Shown here one piece after another: positions 7,870 through 16,978 of a stretch of 56,124 bases of DNA (within the stretch, counting starts at the first letter, position 1; each line of letters starts with the position of its first letter). Made by a program: the position numbers and the translations under genes. The stretch is from Muribaculaceae bacterium (lineage in GTDB: Bacteria; Bacteroidota; Bacteroidia; Bacteroidales; Muribaculaceae): contig JAFLTS010000018.1 of assembly GCA_022509185.1 (NCBI GenBank), positions 1 through 56,124 on the forward strand. Direction: 5' to 3'. The notes beneath the pieces were generated by a model. The model saw nothing but the letters and a program-made list of their open reading frames with translations. It did not search any database and had not been told where the DNA came from.

Positions 7870-8592
7870 ATGGGAAGCGAGGTGTTTCGGTTTAAGAGAT
7901 TTCAGGTGAACCATGGTCTGAGCAGTATGAAAATAGGGGTGGACTCAGTATTATTGGGTTGTTGGGCCAGCTTTAAAGGAAAGAGGATTTTAGATGTGGG
8001 TACCGGTTGTGGTATAATAGCATTAATTCTGGCTCAAAGATTTCCCGAAGCCATTATAGAAGGGATAGATATCGATCCTCCCTCAATTGAAGAAGCAGAA
8101 AAAAATTTTAGAGAGTCCCCTTGGTCATCTCGTTTAAAGAGCACATTAATTTCGTTTGAAGAAAAGGTGAGAAATGAGAAAGAACTTTATGACATGATAA
8201 TCAGCAATCCGCCGTATTTTCGTTCAGGTATTGTATCTCCGAACTCGCAAAGGGAAAAAGCAAGACATCAGGCAAGTTTATCAGTTTTTACTTTACTTTC
8301 AGAAGGAGTTAAATTGTTAAAGCAGGGAGGAAAAATTAGTGTCATCATACCTACTGAATTTAGGGATGAAATATTGGAGAAAAGCTTTGAACATAATATT
8401 TTACTTAATAGGGAATGTTTTGTAAAGAATAATGAAAAAGGGAAGGAGAAGAGAATTTTAATGGAATTTATAAAAGGAGTCAGTAACCATGAAAATAAAG
8501 AAAAGAAAAAGTCATTTCTTACATTATTTAAGGATGGAAATCCGACTCCGGAATACAGGAAATTATCCGAGGATTTTTATCTAAAATTTTAA
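7870..8592 (+). CDS. trmN6: tRNA1(Val) A37 N6-methyltransferase, TrmN6/YfiC type
   Basis: This class I SAM-dependent methyltransferase has motif I ILDVGTGCGIIAL (about residues 38-50) and the adenine-N6 motif NPPY (about residue 114), as in YfiC/TrmN6. I chose ATG 7870 (240 residues, MGSEVFRFKRFQVNHG) because it gives the family N-terminus. The in-frame ATG at 7807 would run into the divergent lon-like gene and precede the promoter element. The FxVxHGxSxMKIGVDSVLLG block is typical of the family. It probably methylates A37 of a tRNA; the exact tRNA is inferred from the family. Confidence 0.85.
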   Translation: MGSEVFRFKRFQVNHGLSSMKIGVDSVLLGCWASFKGKRILDVGTGCGIIALILAQRFPEAIIEGIDIDPPSIEEAEKNFRESPWSSRLKSTLISFEEKVRNEKELYDMIISNPPYFRSGIVSPNSQREKARHQASLSVFTLLSEGVKLLKQGGKISVIIPTEFRDEILEKSFEHNILLNRECFVKNNEKGKEKRILMEFIKGVSNHENKEKKKSFLTLFKDGNPTPEYRKLSEDFYLKF

Positions 8593-8607
8593 AAATCAAA
8601 GCGTAAA

Positions 8608-8633
8608 ACACTATTTGCTATTAAATAGCGTTA
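8608..8633. other. Imperfect hairpin after trmN6
   Basis: AAC-A-CTATTT and AAATAG-C-GTT pair with one mismatch around the loop GCTATT. There is no T-run, so it is a weak terminator at best. It lies between trmN6 and the next gene, whose start is preceded by an unusually good Shine-Dalgarno sequence (AAGGAGG, about 8691-8697). Confidence 0.35.
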
Positions 8634-8698
8634 ACATTAAACTAAATGGTTTTAAAAGAGTCAAATATAAAAGTTGAAAGAAAACTAAGGAGGAAAAA

Positions 8699-9829
8699 AT
8701 GAAACGCATCAGACATTACATAATGAGTTTAGCCATAATTGCCTGTGCGGGTACATCTTTGGCTCAAGATTATTTCGATGACGTGTATTACAATCCCAAA
8801 AAGGATACACAATCAAAAACTACTGTTAAAAAGCAAAGCTCCTATATTCCCAATATGGGAGAAATGGATGTAGATACTTATAATCGTCGTGGACAATACT
8901 ATGTATCAGATATAGACACTATTGGAACCGCAGTTGAAAACGGAGAAGATTTTGTATATACCCAACAGATACAGAAATATTATAATCCCACTATCGTAGT
9001 TGATAACGCCAATGCATTAAATGATATATTAACCAATGCTTATGGAAATGTTGATATTGTCATAAATTCTAATGGCTATCCAGTATTTTCTCCGTGGTAT
9101 GGATATAATTGGGGTTGGCCTTATTATGCAGGATGGTCTCCATGGTATTGGGGTTTCAACATTGGCAGCTGGGGCTGGGGGATAGGCTGGTATGACCCCT
9201 GGTATTCATGGGGCTGGGGTCCTGCTTGGGGACCCGGTTGGGGTCCGGGATGGTGGAATCCTGGGCCAGGTTGGGGTCCGGGTCCCGGATGGGGACCGGG
9301 TCCAGGACCGGGACCGGGTTGGGGACCGGGAATGATGGCAACGTGGAGTCCAAGAGGAAACCGTAGTGTTGGCCCTAGACCAGGCTGGAGCGGTAATACA
9401 CGTCCGGATAACAATATGGCCATGCATCGACCTGTGACAAACTATCGCGGGTCTGCAGGAGGAAACAATTTCATTAATAATGGAATGCATAACACAACAA
9501 GACCTTCAGGTGTAGTAAATAATAATGGCCGATGGGAATATAACACTTCCGGAACTACCGGCCATAGAGTAGCAGGTACGGGCGTTTTAGGTGGAATTAA
9601 TGGAAATAAAAATGGTGTCTCAGATAATCGGAATTCAACGAATAAAGCAGGAAATGTTAACAATTCGAGACCTTCTGTGACAAACAATAAGAATAACCAA
9701 AGCACCTGGAACCGGAATAATAATAACTCCGGATTTGGAAACAATAGAGGCAATACCGGTGTAAATAGATCTACAGGAGGAGGATCTCGGTCAACCGGTG
9801 GAAGAGGAGGTGGCGGAAGACACCGTTAA
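8699..9829 (+). CDS. Secreted low-complexity Trp/Gly/Pro- and Asn/Gly-rich protein
   Basis: The 376-residue protein has a signal peptide (about 1-22, cut near SLAQ). A moderately normal region covers residues 23-125, a Trp/Gly/Tyr-rich and WGPG-repeat region about 127-215, and an Asn/Ser/Gly/Arg-rich tail ending GGGRHR. The WGPG stretch (about 9140-9340) is far more GC-rich than its surroundings. I recognise no enzymatic domain. Proteins of this composition occur in Bacteroidota envelopes with unknown roles, possibly adhesive or matrix-like. It is followed by an OmpP1/FadL-type barrel gene 59 bp downstream, which may share its transcript. The start is supported by the AAGGAGG site. Confidence 0.75.
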   Translation: MKRIRHYIMSLAIIACAGTSLAQDYFDDVYYNPKKDTQSKTTVKKQSSYIPNMGEMDVDTYNRRGQYYVSDIDTIGTAVENGEDFVYTQQIQKYYNPTIVVDNANALNDILTNAYGNVDIVINSNGYPVFSPWYGYNWGWPYYAGWSPWYWGFNIGSWGWGIGWYDPWYSWGWGPAWGPGWGPGWWNPGPGWGPGPGWGPGPGPGPGWGPGMMATWSPRGNRSVGPRPGWSGNTRPDNNMAMHRPVTNYRGSAGGNNFINNGMHNTTRPSGVVNNNGRWEYNTSGTTGHRVAGTGVLGGINGNKNGVSDNRNSTNKAGNVNNSRPSVTNNKNNQSTWNRNNNNSGFGNNRGNTGVNRSTGGGSRSTGGRGGGGRHR

Positions 9830-9888
9830 TCAGATGTTCTATTAGTAAATTTATTTAATAATAAAAGAAGGGTGGTTAAAATAAAAAA

Positions 9889-11598
9889 ATGAAGAAAGGT
9901 TTATTAATATTGTCTATAATCGGAATAGGAAGTATTGTAGCTAAAGGGCAGAGTGCCTTAGATGCCTACAGTATTTCCCAACCCGACCTCAAGGGAACGG
10001 CCAGATATATGGGTATGGCCGGAGCTTTCGGCGCTTTAGGTGGAGATCTTTCTGCAATAACTGTTAATCCCGGAGGTATCGGGGTTTATCGAAGCAGCGA
10101 TATTGGTTTTACATTAGATCTGGATGTACAAAGTGCTACTTCTGAAGCACAAGGCAAAAAATTTGGGAAAGACCAGACTAAATTCCTTCTTAATAATTTA
10201 GGTGCAGTTTTAACCCTAAGATTACCCAATAAGACTTTTCCTAATTTTAATTTTGGATTCGTTTATAATAAGGGCGCGTCATTTAACCGGGTTTATAAAG
10301 GACAGATTAGTACCTTACAAAACTCGATGAGTAATTATATAGCCGGGATAGCCAATAGTGAGAGTCTAACAGAAGGCGATGTATCATCAGCATCAGATTA
10401 TGACCCCTATAATCCGGGAATAAATGATTATCCTGCTCCGTGGCTTGCCATTCTGGGCTATGATTCATACTTAATAACCCCGGATGTGGACCCTTCTACA
10501 GGTGACACTCATTGGTATGGCCTCTGGTCAGATTCCATGACCGGAGCAAAAACTACCGGGAGCGGAGGTTATTTTGTTCAGGAAAAGGGAGGAACAAATG
10601 ATTTTAATATCGTTTTGGGTGGCAATATTAACAATATCCTCTATTGGGGAATGAATTTTGATATTGTAAATTTAAATTATCAGTTGAACACTATCTGGGG
10701 AGAAAGTCTGGAAAATGCTTTGGTGCCGGATGATGGTAACAACCTTATACGTTCAAGCGCAGAATGGCAGCTAAATAATGTTTATAGTGTTTCAGGTACC
10801 GGATTTAATTATCAATTAGGTTTAATTTTTAAACCGGTGCAACAATTTCGTTTAGGGTTTGCATTTCATACTCCCACATGGTATAATCTAAATGAAGAAT
10901 TTGGATCAAGTGTTAATTACTTATATGGTGGTCAAGAATCAGGTACGGTTGTTGCCAATGGCGGTTATCTTGGATACAACAGTTATAATTTCCGAACTCC
11001 ATGGAAAATAATTGCCAGTGCAGCAGGAGTATTAAGTGATAAATTAATTGTCTCTTTCGATTATGAATGGGCCAATTATGGAAAGATGCATTTTTCGGAG
11101 CCGGATTATTATGACGGAGGATATGATGACTGGTATTGGCCATACAATTTGAATGAAACGGGACCCTTATCAATGGATTTTATAGAAAGTAATGATCCCT
11201 ATGCCTATGAGAACAGTGATATCAGTACTTATTATAAGTCAATGAACACTTTTAGAGCCGGAATAGAGTTCAAACCAATATCCTCATTGAGTATTAGGGC
11301 AGGATACAGCTATTCTTCTTCTCCGGTAGAAAAAAATGCCAAAAATAACAAAGAAATAATTTATACAGCCGGAACTCAACCGAGCTATAGATTTGATAAT
11401 AGCACAAATTATATTACATGCGGTTTAGGCTATAGATATAAACATGTATATGTAGACCTTGCATACGTTTACAAGAAAATGACTTCAGAATATCATGCCT
11501 ATACACCGGATCCGGCTTCTCCAAACATCCCTTCACCTCAATCAAAGGTGAATTTCACAAACAACCAGATTGTACTTTCAGCTGGTTATAGGTTTTAA
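9889..11598 (+). CDS. OmpP1/FadL-family outer-membrane transport protein
   Basis: The 569-residue protein has a signal peptide (about 1-20, ending AKGQS). The N-terminus YSISQPDLKGTARYMGMAGAFGALGGDLSAITVNPGGIGVYR is the hallmark of OmpP1/FadL-like barrels of Bacteroidota, often annotated 'hemin receptor'. The rest is rich in beta strands and ends with a terminal strand closing in aromatic Phe (SAGYRF), as outer-membrane barrels do. The family transports hydrophobic compounds; the ligand here is unknown. The gene converges with the methyltransferase gene, only 6 bp away. Confidence 0.85.
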   Translation: MKKGLLILSIIGIGSIVAKGQSALDAYSISQPDLKGTARYMGMAGAFGALGGDLSAITVNPGGIGVYRSSDIGFTLDLDVQSATSEAQGKKFGKDQTKFLLNNLGAVLTLRLPNKTFPNFNFGFVYNKGASFNRVYKGQISTLQNSMSNYIAGIANSESLTEGDVSSASDYDPYNPGINDYPAPWLAILGYDSYLITPDVDPSTGDTHWYGLWSDSMTGAKTTGSGGYFVQEKGGTNDFNIVLGGNINNILYWGMNFDIVNLNYQLNTIWGESLENALVPDDGNNLIRSSAEWQLNNVYSVSGTGFNYQLGLIFKPVQQFRLGFAFHTPTWYNLNEEFGSSVNYLYGGQESGTVVANGGYLGYNSYNFRTPWKIIASAAGVLSDKLIVSFDYEWANYGKMHFSEPDYYDGGYDDWYWPYNLNETGPLSMDFIESNDPYAYENSDISTYYKSMNTFRAGIEFKPISSLSIRAGYSYSSSPVEKNAKNNKEIIYTAGTQPSYRFDNSTNYITCGLGYRYKHVYVDLAYVYKKMTSEYHAYTPDPASPNIPSPQSKVNFTNNQIVLSAGYRF

Positions 11599-11604
11599 TT
11601 TAAA

Positions 11605-12822
11605 TCAGGGAAAGTATTGAGAATTATTAGTTAAAATAAACACCTTTGTTTTGCCAATTGAAGAAGCATAGATAAAGAAATCATTTCCTTCGGCAAGATT
11701 CCAGTCTTTCCTTATTTCTTCCGAAGAGAGAGGATGATTTTTTGAAACAACTGAGGCTGGAAATCCTTTAAAAGATTTCCGGTCTTTTTTGCTTATAAGT
11801 TTCTCAATCCGTGTCACTCTACCGGGGAAATAATCCGGTTTATGATCAGATAAAAAAAGATGTGAAGAAGGAGAAAATTTTTTAGATTTAAATTTATAAC
11901 ATATTTCTTTCCATGGAGCTATTTTCATTATCAGGGAAGAAGGTTCAAGAATAAAGCGTCCCGGTGTCAATTCATTCGTATTAATATAGGGTATTTCTGA
12001 AGGAAAATTTATAAGACTATCTTTTTTTCGTTCGGTTTTAAAAAGATTAATGATTTCGCCTTCAGTATTAAGATCAATCGAAAAAATATCTATAGAGGCC
12101 TTTTCAGTGAATAGTTTTTTATTCAGGTAAATAAGAATTTCCTTACATTCTCCTTTAACTCCCACAACATAAAGTGCTGTTGTTGTAGGGAAATCCCTAA
12201 TAGTTTGAGATAAATCAAGTAGCGGAGAGGCTTTGATCAGAACATTATTAGCACTTTCCAAAAGCAATCCCTGATTTGAGATGACATCAGGAATACAATC
12301 CTTTAGATTATACAACCTATTATTTTCCGTATTACGTCTTGAAGGATCTGCGAAGATAACGTCAAACTTTTCAGAAGAATTTTTCAAAACTTCTAAAGAA
12401 TCCGCATTAATAACATTAAAATTCTGTAATCCCAAAACTTTAGCATTATACTCGAGAAATTTACTTTTCAATGGATTTAATTCCACAGCAGTAACATCAT
12501 TCCCGTTAAAAGCCATGGTAAAAGCATCAATGCCCAATCCTGCAGTCATATCCAAAACTTTGCAAGAATTTATGAGGGAACTATGAAAAATGGCAACTGC
12601 TTGATGAGAAGCTTGCTGGGGAGCTAAATTATCGGGAAATATAAAATTAGGATTTGATATAAAATTTTTGAGTTTTATAAAATTCTTTTTTCGATTTTCA
12701 ATTTGTAGCAAAGCAAAATCCAGATCAAAATTTAATTCGGATCGGGGAGTTCTCAGACTTAGATTAATTATATCTTCCTCCTTATTCTTTTCAATGAATT
12801 CAAAAAAATCTTTATTTATCAT
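11605..12822 (-). CDS. Class I SAM-dependent methyltransferase with THUMP-like domain
   Basis: The 405-residue protein has a central Rossmann methyltransferase core: VLDMTAGLGIDAFTMAF (motif I), DVTAVELNP (motif II) and FDVIFADPSRR (motif IV). The N-terminal helical part and the C-terminal THUMP-like region match a family widespread in Bacteroidota, presumed to modify RNA. The substrate is unknown. A promoter (TTG-N21-TAATTTTG) lies upstream and is divergent from the amidase promoter. Confidence 0.8.
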   Translation of the reverse strand: MINKDFFEFIEKNKEEDIINLSLRTPRSELNFDLDFALLQIENRKKNFIKLKNFISNPNFIFPDNLAPQQASHQAVAIFHSSLINSCKVLDMTAGLGIDAFTMAFNGNDVTAVELNPLKSKFLEYNAKVLGLQNFNVINADSLEVLKNSSEKFDVIFADPSRRNTENNRLYNLKDCIPDVISNQGLLLESANNVLIKASPLLDLSQTIRDFPTTTALYVVGVKGECKEILIYLNKKLFTEKASIDIFSIDLNTEGEIINLFKTERKKDSLINFPSEIPYINTNELTPGRFILEPSSLIMKIAPWKEICYKFKSKKFSPSSHLFLSDHKPDYFPGRVTRIEKLISKKDRKSFKGFPASVVSKNHPLSSEEIRKDWNLAEGNDFFIYASSIGKTKVFILTNNSQYFP

Positions 12823-12857
12823 AAATTTAAAATGAATATAGAATTCACCTAATAGGA

Positions 12858-12889
12858 CAAAATTACATATAAAGAGAAATTTAAGTCAA
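12858..12889 (-). promoter_or_regulatory. Promoter TTG-N21-TAATTTTG for the THUMP-like methyltransferase
   Basis: On the minus strand the -33 TTG (12887-12889) and the -7 TAATTTTG (12858-12865) are spaced 21 bp apart, 35 bp before the start codon. Confidence 0.55.
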
Positions 12890-12909
12890 AAAAAATGAGG
12901 AATTTTTTG

Positions 12910-12917
12910 TAATTTTG
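12910..12917 (+). promoter_or_regulatory. -7 element TAATTTTG for the amidase-MCE unit
   Basis: A TAnnTTTG match lies 17 bp before ATG 12935. No clear -33 TTG at the right distance is visible. Confidence 0.45.
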
Positions 12918-12934
12918 GGTCTTGTTAAAAAGTA

Positions 12935-14404
12935 ATGAAACAGTTAAAAAGATATATAACAATTCTTTTGGTAATCCTCGGCTGTATACTGAATTCAACA
13001 TTAATGGCCAAGGAAGATTCAAAGAAATTTACAGTCATTATAGACGCAGGTCATGGGGGGAAAGATATCGGTGCAACCGATAATGGAGTAATGGAAAAAA
13101 ATATCAATCTCCAGGTTGCTAAGCAGCTAGAAAGCTTGATAAAGAAAAAGATGAAGAACACTGAAATCGTAATGACTAGGAACAGTGACAAATATCTTAC
13201 TTTACAGGAAAGAGCTGACATAGCTAATAGATCCCAAGGAGATCTTTTTATATCCATCCATACCAATTCAGTAGATAAAAAGAATAAAAACAGAAAAAAT
13301 ATAGCCGGATCATCTGTCTATACTTTGGGATTGCATAAGGATGAAAACAATCTTGATGTAGCAATGCGAGAAAACTCGGTAATTGAACTTGAAAGTGATT
13401 ACCAACAGAAGTATAGTGGTTTTGATCCTCAGCGTGATGAGAGCTATATTATTTTTGAAATGGCCCAGAAAAAAAATTTGAGTCAAAGCATACGATTTGC
13501 AGAAAGTGTAGGTAAAGAACTTGTTAAATCAGGCAGAAAAGACCGGGGAATACACCAAGCGGGCTTTTGGGTTTTATGGGCTACATCCATGCCTTCAGTA
13601 TTAGTGGAATTAGATTTTATATGTAATCCTGAATCCGCAAAATATATGGCTTCAGAAAAAGGAGCTAAAGAACTGGCGGAAGCTATCTTTAAGGCACTTC
13701 AACAATATGAAGAAAACTGGAGGAAAAATATAAATGGGCTAATGACAGACAACCTTTCTGATACATATCAGGATGGTCAAGAGGGTTTATTAACCGACAA
13801 TTATATTAGTGAAAGACCTGCCGGTATGGCTATAGCCAAAACGAGAGTTCATAAGAAAGAAACTTCCGTAATCCAAAATGTAAAGAAATCTGAAAATAGG
13901 AAAAGAAGGTCATCTCATTCTAAAGCAATATCCGAGACTCAGAATTATGAGGCTTCAAATCTTTCGTATAACGTATATGGAGGTGGTAGTGTTGAAGTAA
14001 TTAATGCAGAAAAAAATGATCCGACTCCTTCCATAGCAAGTATTGAACCCGTTAAAAATAAAAAAGATAAAAAGAAAGCGGAAAAGAAGTTAAAAGAACA
14101 AAAGAAAAAAGAAGAAAAACAAAATAAAAGGAGAAAGGAAGAAAGTCACAATGGGAAGGTAAATAAACTCATTACTGTATATAAGATACAAATATTGGCT
14201 TCTTCCGATCTTCTGAGTCAAGGGAATTCAAGATTCTGCGGCCTTTCTCCTATTTCCACCTACAAGGAAAATAATTTATATAAATATTATTACGGAGAAA
14301 GCACAAACCGACAGGAACTTGAGAGTGTGTTGGCAGACGTCAGAAAGAAGATACCTGATGCATTTATCGTTTCAAGTCAAAAAAGTGTTCAGATAAATAA
14401 GTAA
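12935..14404 (+). CDS. N-acetylmuramoyl-L-alanine amidase (Amidase_3) with charged C-terminal extension
   Basis: This zinc amidase of the AmiC family cleaves the amide between muramic acid and the peptide stem in the periplasm. It has an export signal at about 1-25 and zinc ligands H40 (DAGHGG), E54 and H109 (SIHTN), with catalytic E225 (VLVELDF). The amidase core ends near residue 258. A long linker follows (about 260-405), ending in a Lys/Glu-rich stretch. The last 80 residues (YKIQILAS...VLADVRKKIPDAFIV) resemble a SPOR-like septal peptidoglycan-binding domain. The MCE gene starts 6 bp downstream, a pairing common in Bacteroidota. Confidence 0.9.
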   Translation: MKQLKRYITILLVILGCILNSTLMAKEDSKKFTVIIDAGHGGKDIGATDNGVMEKNINLQVAKQLESLIKKKMKNTEIVMTRNSDKYLTLQERADIANRSQGDLFISIHTNSVDKKNKNRKNIAGSSVYTLGLHKDENNLDVAMRENSVIELESDYQQKYSGFDPQRDESYIIFEMAQKKNLSQSIRFAESVGKELVKSGRKDRGIHQAGFWVLWATSMPSVLVELDFICNPESAKYMASEKGAKELAEAIFKALQQYEENWRKNINGLMTDNLSDTYQDGQEGLLTDNYISERPAGMAIAKTRVHKKETSVIQNVKKSENRKRRSSHSKAISETQNYEASNLSYNVYGGGSVEVINAEKNDPTPSIASIEPVKNKKDKKKAEKKLKEQKKKEEKQNKRRKEESHNGKVNKLITVYKIQILASSDLLSQGNSRFCGLSPISTYKENNLYKYYYGESTNRQELESVLADVRKKIPDAFIVSSQKSVQINK

Positions 14405-14410
14405 AAGAGC

Positions 14411-15316
14411 ATGATAAAACGCGTATTCACAAAAGAAGTAATTATCGGCCTCTGTGTAGCAGCCGCTATAATGATACTCTGTTTTGGAATTGAATTTCTG
14501 AAAGGTATCAATGTATTTAAACCTGCAAATTTTTATATAGCAGAATATGAAAATGTTGAAGGTCTTGAGGTAGCAGCGCCCGTTACAATAGATGGTTATA
14601 AAGTAGGTCAGGTGAGAGAGATAAACTTTAATTACGAAAATCCCGGGAAAATACAAGTCTTATTAGCCTTGAATAAACAATTGCATCTGCCGGTGGATTC
14701 CCGGGCTTTGATTGGGAGTACTCTTTTAAGCGGGAGTTATGTGGAGATAAAATTAGGGAATAGTAAAGAAATGATACCATTAGGAGGAGAAATCTCTTCT
14801 GGTATGACACCTGATCTGATGTCAAGTTTAAGTTCGGAAGTATTACCGGCTGTTAGTTCTATAATGCCTAAAATTGACAGCTTACTGCTTAATATAAATA
14901 ATCTTGTAGCAGATCCTTCTCTTGTGGCTTCCTTAAGAAATATAGAAACCATCACTTCAAACATTTCTGAAGTAAGCAGGAATCTGAACCTAGTGATGCA
15001 AAGACAAGTTCCAAGCTTGCTCAATGGAGCCGGAGCGGCGGTAACCAATTTAGACACAATTTCAGCTAATCTGAAATTATTATCGGAAGAATTGAATAAA
15101 CTTCCTTTAAACCAAACCATGGAGAATGTGAATGGGTTAACTGCTAATCTTGTTACTTTCACAAGCAACCTTAACAATCCAAATTCAACTTTAGGAGAAC
15201 TTACCCAAGACTCGGAATTATATAACAAATTGAACCGACTTACAGCTGATATAGATTCTTTAATAATTGATATCAAAAAGAATCCTAAACGTTACATTAG
15301 TATAAAATTACTTTAA
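14411..15316 (+). CDS. MCE-family (MlaD-like) lipid transport protein
   Basis: The 301-residue protein has one N-terminal transmembrane anchor (about 9-29) and an MCE domain (about 38-120, with VEGLEVAAPVTIDGYKVGQV and GSTLLSGSYVEIKLG). A long alpha-helical C-terminal part follows. MCE proteins bind lipid and move it between the inner and outer membranes, normally with an ABC ATPase and permease, which are not next to this gene. It lies 6 bp after the amidase, so the two are almost certainly co-transcribed, and a strong hairpin ends the unit. Confidence 0.88.
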   Translation: MIKRVFTKEVIIGLCVAAAIMILCFGIEFLKGINVFKPANFYIAEYENVEGLEVAAPVTIDGYKVGQVREINFNYENPGKIQVLLALNKQLHLPVDSRALIGSTLLSGSYVEIKLGNSKEMIPLGGEISSGMTPDLMSSLSSEVLPAVSSIMPKIDSLLLNINNLVADPSLVASLRNIETITSNISEVSRNLNLVMQRQVPSLLNGAGAAVTNLDTISANLKLLSEELNKLPLNQTMENVNGLTANLVTFTSNLNNPNSTLGELTQDSELYNKLNRLTADIDSLIIDIKKNPKRYISIKLL

Positions 15317-15318
15317 AA

Positions 15319-15393
15319 TCCCGGCTCCTCCGGGAAAAGACAAAAAGCCCTCTGCAGAATAAACAAAAATCTGTCGGGGGATTTTCATTTTTT
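15319..15393 (+). terminator. Hairpin pair with T-run ending amidase-MCE transcription
   Basis: A small perfect hairpin, TCCCGG-N5-CCGGGA (15319-15335), precedes a larger one whose arms CCCTCTGCAGA (15348-15358) and TCTGTCGGGGG (15370-15380) pair at 10 of 11 positions, counting G-T wobbles. The larger one is followed by ATTTTCATTTTTT. It is a probable rho-independent terminator before dnaA. Confidence 0.65.
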
Positions 15394-15567
15394 AACATTT
15401 AGAGCTGAATCATTTATGGAGGAATTAACAAAGGTGAAAATTTAAAAGTCGTTGATTTTTAAATACCTGAGAAACATATGCATAATAAAAATTCGTATTT
15501 TGCAATAGCAAAATAACTTTTTTTTGAAAATTTTTTATCGTTATTTTGTAATCCGTTTCCAATAAAA

Positions 15568-16971
15568 ATGAAAGAGGATTACAAAGAAAAATGGGATAAG
15601 GTGGTGGCTATCATCACAGATAATATAGGAGAATCCAGAGCCTCTACCTGGTTTGGAGTAGCTGTACCCATATCTTTCAAAGAGAATCGTCTTTTATTGC
15701 AATTGCCTTCAGAATTTTTTGTAGAACGCTATGATCATGAATTTTATGGAATTCTGACAAGTGCAATGCGAAAAGTTTTTGGGAATAACGTCAAGCTTGA
15801 TTATGAAATCGAGCTTATAAAAAACGACAGAAACTCAAAGGTTAAAATTTCAGGGGTTCAACAAAGCCCGAGTATTAAAAATAAATTTATCCAATCATTA
15901 CAGGGCAGAACTCCAATTATAACTGAAACTGAAAAACATAAAGAATTTGATCCACAGCTTAATGAAGTCCTAACCTTTGAAAATTATTGTGTGGGCAATA
16001 GTAATAAACTACCTTATACTATTGCAGAATATATTGCCAATAATCCAGGTAAAAATGATTTTAATCCATTTTTCTTATACGGGGATGTAGGAGTAGGTAA
16101 AACCCATTTAATCCAAGCTATAGGAATTAGAGTAAAAGAGAGCAGACCTGGTGCTAAAGTAAGTTTCGTAACATTACGTCAATTCCAACAATTATATCAG
16201 AATGCTGCGATAAAGAAAGAAATTCCCTATTTCATTCAATGGTTTCAGCAAATGGATGTTTTGTTGATAGATGATTTACAGGAATTAAGTACTAAATCCG
16301 GCACTACTGATGCTTTGTTTGCCATCTTCAATCATTTACATCAAAACCGAAAGGCAATAATTTTCACATGCGACCGAAGACCTATGGACCTTGATGGTAT
16401 TGCAGACAGGTTGATTGATAGGTTTAAATGGGGAATTACAGAAGAATTGCCTAAACCTGACTTTGAACTTAAAAAGAAAATTTTAAGTTTTAAAGCTTCT
16501 AAAAATGGTCTTGGATTATCAGAAGAAATAATAGACCTTATTGCTCAACACAGCACCGGCTCAGTAAGAGAACTGGAAGGAATTGTTATGGGAATTCTTA
16601 CAAGGTCTATAGCCTTAAATTGTCCTATCACTATAGATTTGGCCCGGGAAGTGATGAAACACACTATCAGACCGAAAGCTCAGAAAGTGATAAATTTTGA
16701 TATGATTGTGGAAACCACAGCAGAATACTTTAACCTGAATGTGGATTCTATCTTTTCAAAAAGCAGGATACGAAATGTGGCTGATGCACGTCAGATAATA
16801 ATGTACCTCAGTCAGAAACTCACAAATTTATCATCGAGTGCCATCGGACAAAAGCTCAATAGAAGTCACACAACCGTTTTATATGGTATAAAAAGTGTAG
16901 AAGACCGAGTAAATTTCACCAAAGACCTGGAAGAGACAGTTACAGCTATTGAAAATGAATTGAAGGCTTAA
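15568..16971 (+). CDS. dnaA: Chromosomal replication initiator DnaA
   Basis: DnaA opens the replication origin. The 467 residues show all four domains: domain I (about 1-90), a short linker II, the AAA+ domain III with Walker A GDVGVGKT (172-179) and Walker B LLIDD (232-236), and the DNA-binding domain IV with SKSRIRNVADARQIIMYL and the signature SHTTVLYGIKSVED near the C-terminus. No cluster of TTATCCACA boxes is visible on either side, so this locus is probably not oriC. It converges with the TPR gene, 7 bp away. Confidence 0.96.
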   Translation: MKEDYKEKWDKVVAIITDNIGESRASTWFGVAVPISFKENRLLLQLPSEFFVERYDHEFYGILTSAMRKVFGNNVKLDYEIELIKNDRNSKVKISGVQQSPSIKNKFIQSLQGRTPIITETEKHKEFDPQLNEVLTFENYCVGNSNKLPYTIAEYIANNPGKNDFNPFFLYGDVGVGKTHLIQAIGIRVKESRPGAKVSFVTLRQFQQLYQNAAIKKEIPYFIQWFQQMDVLLIDDLQELSTKSGTTDALFAIFNHLHQNRKAIIFTCDRRPMDLDGIADRLIDRFKWGITEELPKPDFELKKKILSFKASKNGLGLSEEIIDLIAQHSTGSVRELEGIVMGILTRSIALNCPITIDLAREVMKHTIRPKAQKVINFDMIVETTAEYFNLNVDSIFSKSRIRNVADARQIIMYLSQKLTNLSSSAIGQKLNRSHTTVLYGIKSVEDRVNFTKDLEETVTAIENELKA

Positions 16972-16978
16972 AACCTGT

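Noticed and set aside
9124..9753. Long open frames on the minus strand opposite the WGPG gene
   Set aside because: They are a by-product of the GC-rich repeated Gly/Pro/Trp codons; their translations are low-complexity without signals or domains.
15317..15567. Possible oriC next to dnaA
   Set aside because: The gap is AT-rich, but I see no cluster of TTATCCACA-like DnaA boxes on either strand; the terminator hairpin explains the visible structure.
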